Made by a program: the position numbers and the translations under genes
Assembly: GCF_003148685.1 (NCBI RefSeq)
Contig: NZ_QGGR01000004.1
Span: 434,001-498,000, forward strand
Direction: 5' to 3'
DNA from: Actinoplanes xinjiangensis
GTDB lineage: Bacteria; Actinomycetota; Actinomycetes; Mycobacteriales; Micromonosporaceae
DNA: 64,000 nt
Shown: positions 62,211 to 64,000 of the stretch, in pieces
How positions within the stretch are numbered: the first letter of the stretch is position 1
How the letters are laid out: every line of letters starts with the position of its first letter
The notes under the pieces: generated by a model
Database searches by the model: none
What the model saw: the letters and a program-made list of their open reading frames with translations, nothing else
What the model was told of the DNA's origin: nothing

Positions 62211-64000
62211 ATGTCGCCGCGAGCCGACGACGAGACACCGCGCCGGGGCACTTCACCCCGGCGCGGTTCGTCGCGTGACATGCCGGGTGACGAGCCGGAG
62301 GAGACTCCGCGCGACAACCGGCGCGGCCGTTCCAGCATCGGGGAGGCGCGCGCCTATACCCCGCGGGGGCGGACCGTGGCCGAGCGTGGCCGGCTGCCGC
62401 GCGACACCGGCCGCAACACCGACCCGTTCCGGCCGGCACTCCAGGTGCTCGACGGCGGGGAGAGCGGCCAGCGGACCCGGGGACGCGGCCGGACCACCGA
62501 GCCGCCGCCCCAGCGCGAGCAGGCCAAACCCCGTGAGCAGACCAAACCCCGCGAGCCGGCCAAGCCGCGGGAGCAGCCAGCACCCAGGACGAAGACGCGG
62601 GAGCCGGAGAAGACCCGCGAACGGGCCCGGACCCGGGAACCGCAGCGGTCCCGGGAACCGGAGCGCCGGAGGCCGGAGCCGCGGACCAGGGAGAAGACCA
62701 GAAGGCCGGTCCCCGCGGAGCCGCCGAAGCTCGCCAGCAGCAGCCGGCGACTGCGGCTCGGCACCGTCCTGGCCCTCTCGCTCTTCGTCACCATCGGCGT
62801 ACGGCTCGTGGTGTTGCAGGTCGCCACCTCCCCGGAGGAGGCGGCCAGCCTGCTGGAGCTGCGGGAGAACAGGCTGACCAGCGTCACGCTGCCGGCCCCG
62901 CGCGGCCGCATCCTGGACCGCAACGGCAACGTTTTGGCGCACAGCGTGGAGGCGCGGTACGTCTACGCCGACCCGGAGAACAAGAAGCTCCAGGAGGACG
63001 TCGCCGGCACCGCCGCGAAGCTGGCCCCGCTGCTCGGCGTCCCGCATTCCGAGCTGGTCGAGAAGATGCAGCGCAAACAGGTGATGGGCCAGTGGTCGAA
63101 GTTCCGTTACCTGGACCGTGGTGTGGACCTGCCGATCGCCGACCGGATCGACGCCCTGAAGCTGCCCGGCATCTACACCCACTCCGACGAGCGGCGTGAC
63201 GTGCCCGGTGGCGACCTCGCGTCGAACCTGATCGGGTTCACCGGCGAGGAGGGCCGCGGTCTGGAGGGCCTGGAGGCGCGCTACGACGACCTGCTGCACG
63301 GCGCCGACGGCAAACGGGTCTTCGAGATCGGCACGGGCAAGCTGAACAAGCCGATCCCGGGTGGGTTCCAGCAGGACGTCGAGGCCCGGCCGGGTAGCTC
63401 GCTCCAGCTCACCATCGACCAGGACCTGCAGTTCCAGGTGCAGCGGGTGCTCGACGCGGCGGGCAAGAAGAAGAACGCGAGGGTCGGCGGCGCGGTGGTG
63501 CTCGACGCCCGTACCGGGGAGGTGCTGGCCCAGGCGAGCTACCCCCTGTACAACGCGGCGAAGCCGAACGCGGTCGACCCGATCGAGCGGATCGACATGC
63601 CCAGCAGCGTCGTCACCGACCCGGGATCGAGCCACAAGGCCTTCATCTTCGGCGCGGCCCTCCAGGAGGGTCTGGTCAAGCCGGACGAGGTGATTGCGAT
63701 CGGCCCGGCGATCAAGAAGGGCGACACCCTTTTCAAGGACACCCACCCGCAGGACAAGGGCACCCGGATGACTCTGCCGGGATTGCTCGCCTTCTCCTCG
63801 AACGTGGGAACCATCCTGCTCGCCGACCGGCTCGGCCCGGACAAGGTCTACGAGTACCAGCAGAAATTCGGGCTGGGCAAGGCGACCGGTGAGGGCATGC
63901 CGGCCGAGGCGGACGGCGACCTGCTGGAGACGGCCGACTGGAGTGGATCCTCCTACGGCTCGGTGCCGATCGGGCACAGTGTGTCCGCCACGCTGATCCA
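62211..64000 (+). CDS. ftsI: Class B penicillin-binding protein (FtsI/PBP3), 3' end missing
   Basis: Septal transpeptidase, about 596 residues visible; the gene runs off the window. An unusually long cytoplasmic N terminus (about 180 residues) is Arg/Glu/Pro-rich with KPREQ-type repeats. A membrane helix (LGTVLALSLFVTIGVRLVVL) follows, then the dimerisation domain with APRGRILDRNGNVLA. The transpeptidase domain shows the nucleophile motif DPGSSHKAF (Ser473-x-x-Lys476) and the SxN motif FSSNVGT; the KTG motif lies beyond the window. The ATG is six bases after the ftsL stop. It acts with FtsW and FtsL at the septum. Confidence 0.95.
   Translation, partial: MSPRADDETPRRGTSPRRGSSRDMPGDEPEETPRDNRRGRSSIGEARAYTPRGRTVAERGRLPRDTGRNTDPFRPALQVLDGGESGQRTRGRGRTTEPPPQREQAKPREQTKPREPAKPREQPAPRTKTREPEKTRERARTREPQRSREPERRRPEPRTREKTRRPVPAEPPKLASSSRRLRLGTVLALSLFVTIGVRLVVLQVATSPEEAASLLELRENRLTSVTLPAPRGRILDRNGNVLAHSVEARYVYADPENKKLQEDVAGTAAKLAPLLGVPHSELVEKMQRKQVMGQWSKFRYLDRGVDLPIADRIDALKLPGIYTHSDERRDVPGGDLASNLIGFTGEEGRGLEGLEARYDDLLHGADGKRVFEIGTGKLNKPIPGGFQQDVEARPGSSLQLTIDQDLQFQVQRVLDAAGKKKNARVGGAVVLDARTGEVLAQASYPLYNAAKPNAVDPIERIDMPSSVVTDPGSSHKAFIFGAALQEGLVKPDEVIAIGPAIKKGDTLFKDTHPQDKGTRMTLPGLLAFSSNVGTILLADRLGPDKVYEYQQKFGLGKATGEGMPAEADGDLLETADWSGSSYGSVPIGHSVSATLI

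Overview
The window is high-GC actinobacterial DNA, most likely from a Micromonosporaceae genome such as Actinoplanes. This is inferred from gene families and gene order, not from a marker gene. The clues are many GTG starts, GTGA/ATGA gene overlaps, a PASTA kinase / Rv2175c-like / polyprenyl synthase / metF block that matches the mycobacterial pknL region, an sdhCAB operon with a divergent LysR gene, a SAV_6107-HEPN/imuA'/imuB/dnaE2 mutasome, and the start of the dcw cell-wall cluster. I see no tRNA, rRNA, CRISPR array or transposase.

Layout. 1-9.8 kb: LysR fragment, nfo, PASTA kinase and its likely partner Rv2175c, a polyprenyl synthase, metF, a CDP-alcohol phosphotransferase and an HNH protein. 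9.8-19.6 kb: a FAD monooxygenase with a divergent TetR regulator, the sdhCAB operon with its LysR neighbour, a methyltransferase, and a membrane-anchored binding-protein/VWA fusion. 19.7-23.7 kb: a 1136-residue secreted ALF-repeat protein ending in an HExxH domain, followed by a small lipoprotein; together they look like a polymorphic-toxin-style pair. 23.7-29.9 kb: a carotenoid tailoring block on the minus strand (crtA-like, GNAT, cruF-like, glycosyltransferase, crtI/crtD-like). 29.9-31.1 kb: a copper-linked patch with a broken DUF305 gene and a DUF4396 membrane protein behind a CsoR-type operator. 31.1-40.2 kb: an SOS-box-preceded mutasome whose imuA' carries a very large low-complexity insertion. 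40.2-48.7 kb: a protease inhibitor, a methyltransferase/phosphodiesterase pair, a DUF3040 protein, and a MoxR/DUF58/transglutaminase operon. 48.9-53.3 kb: leuS behind a leucine-rich leader peptide with a terminator, then aroA. 53.3-55.1 kb: a gene-free repeat field. 55.1-59.4 kb: a DedA/TVP38 protein, gatD-murT, and an NlpC/P60 hydrolase behind a c-di-AMP (ydaO-type) leader. 59.6-64 kb: mraZ, rsmH, ftsL-like and a class B penicillin-binding protein cut by the window end.

Two things stand out. One is a family of nine 57-bp palindromes (24-bp arm, 9-nt loop, 24-bp arm), one single copy plus clustered copies, all between genes and arranged with a ~63-bp period where clustered. The other is the dense population of GC-rich minisatellites, several next to or inside the mutasome genes. 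Gene-level regulation can often be read directly: SOS boxes, a CsoR operator, a LysR box, a four-repeat MraZ box, an amino-acid attenuator and a riboswitch.
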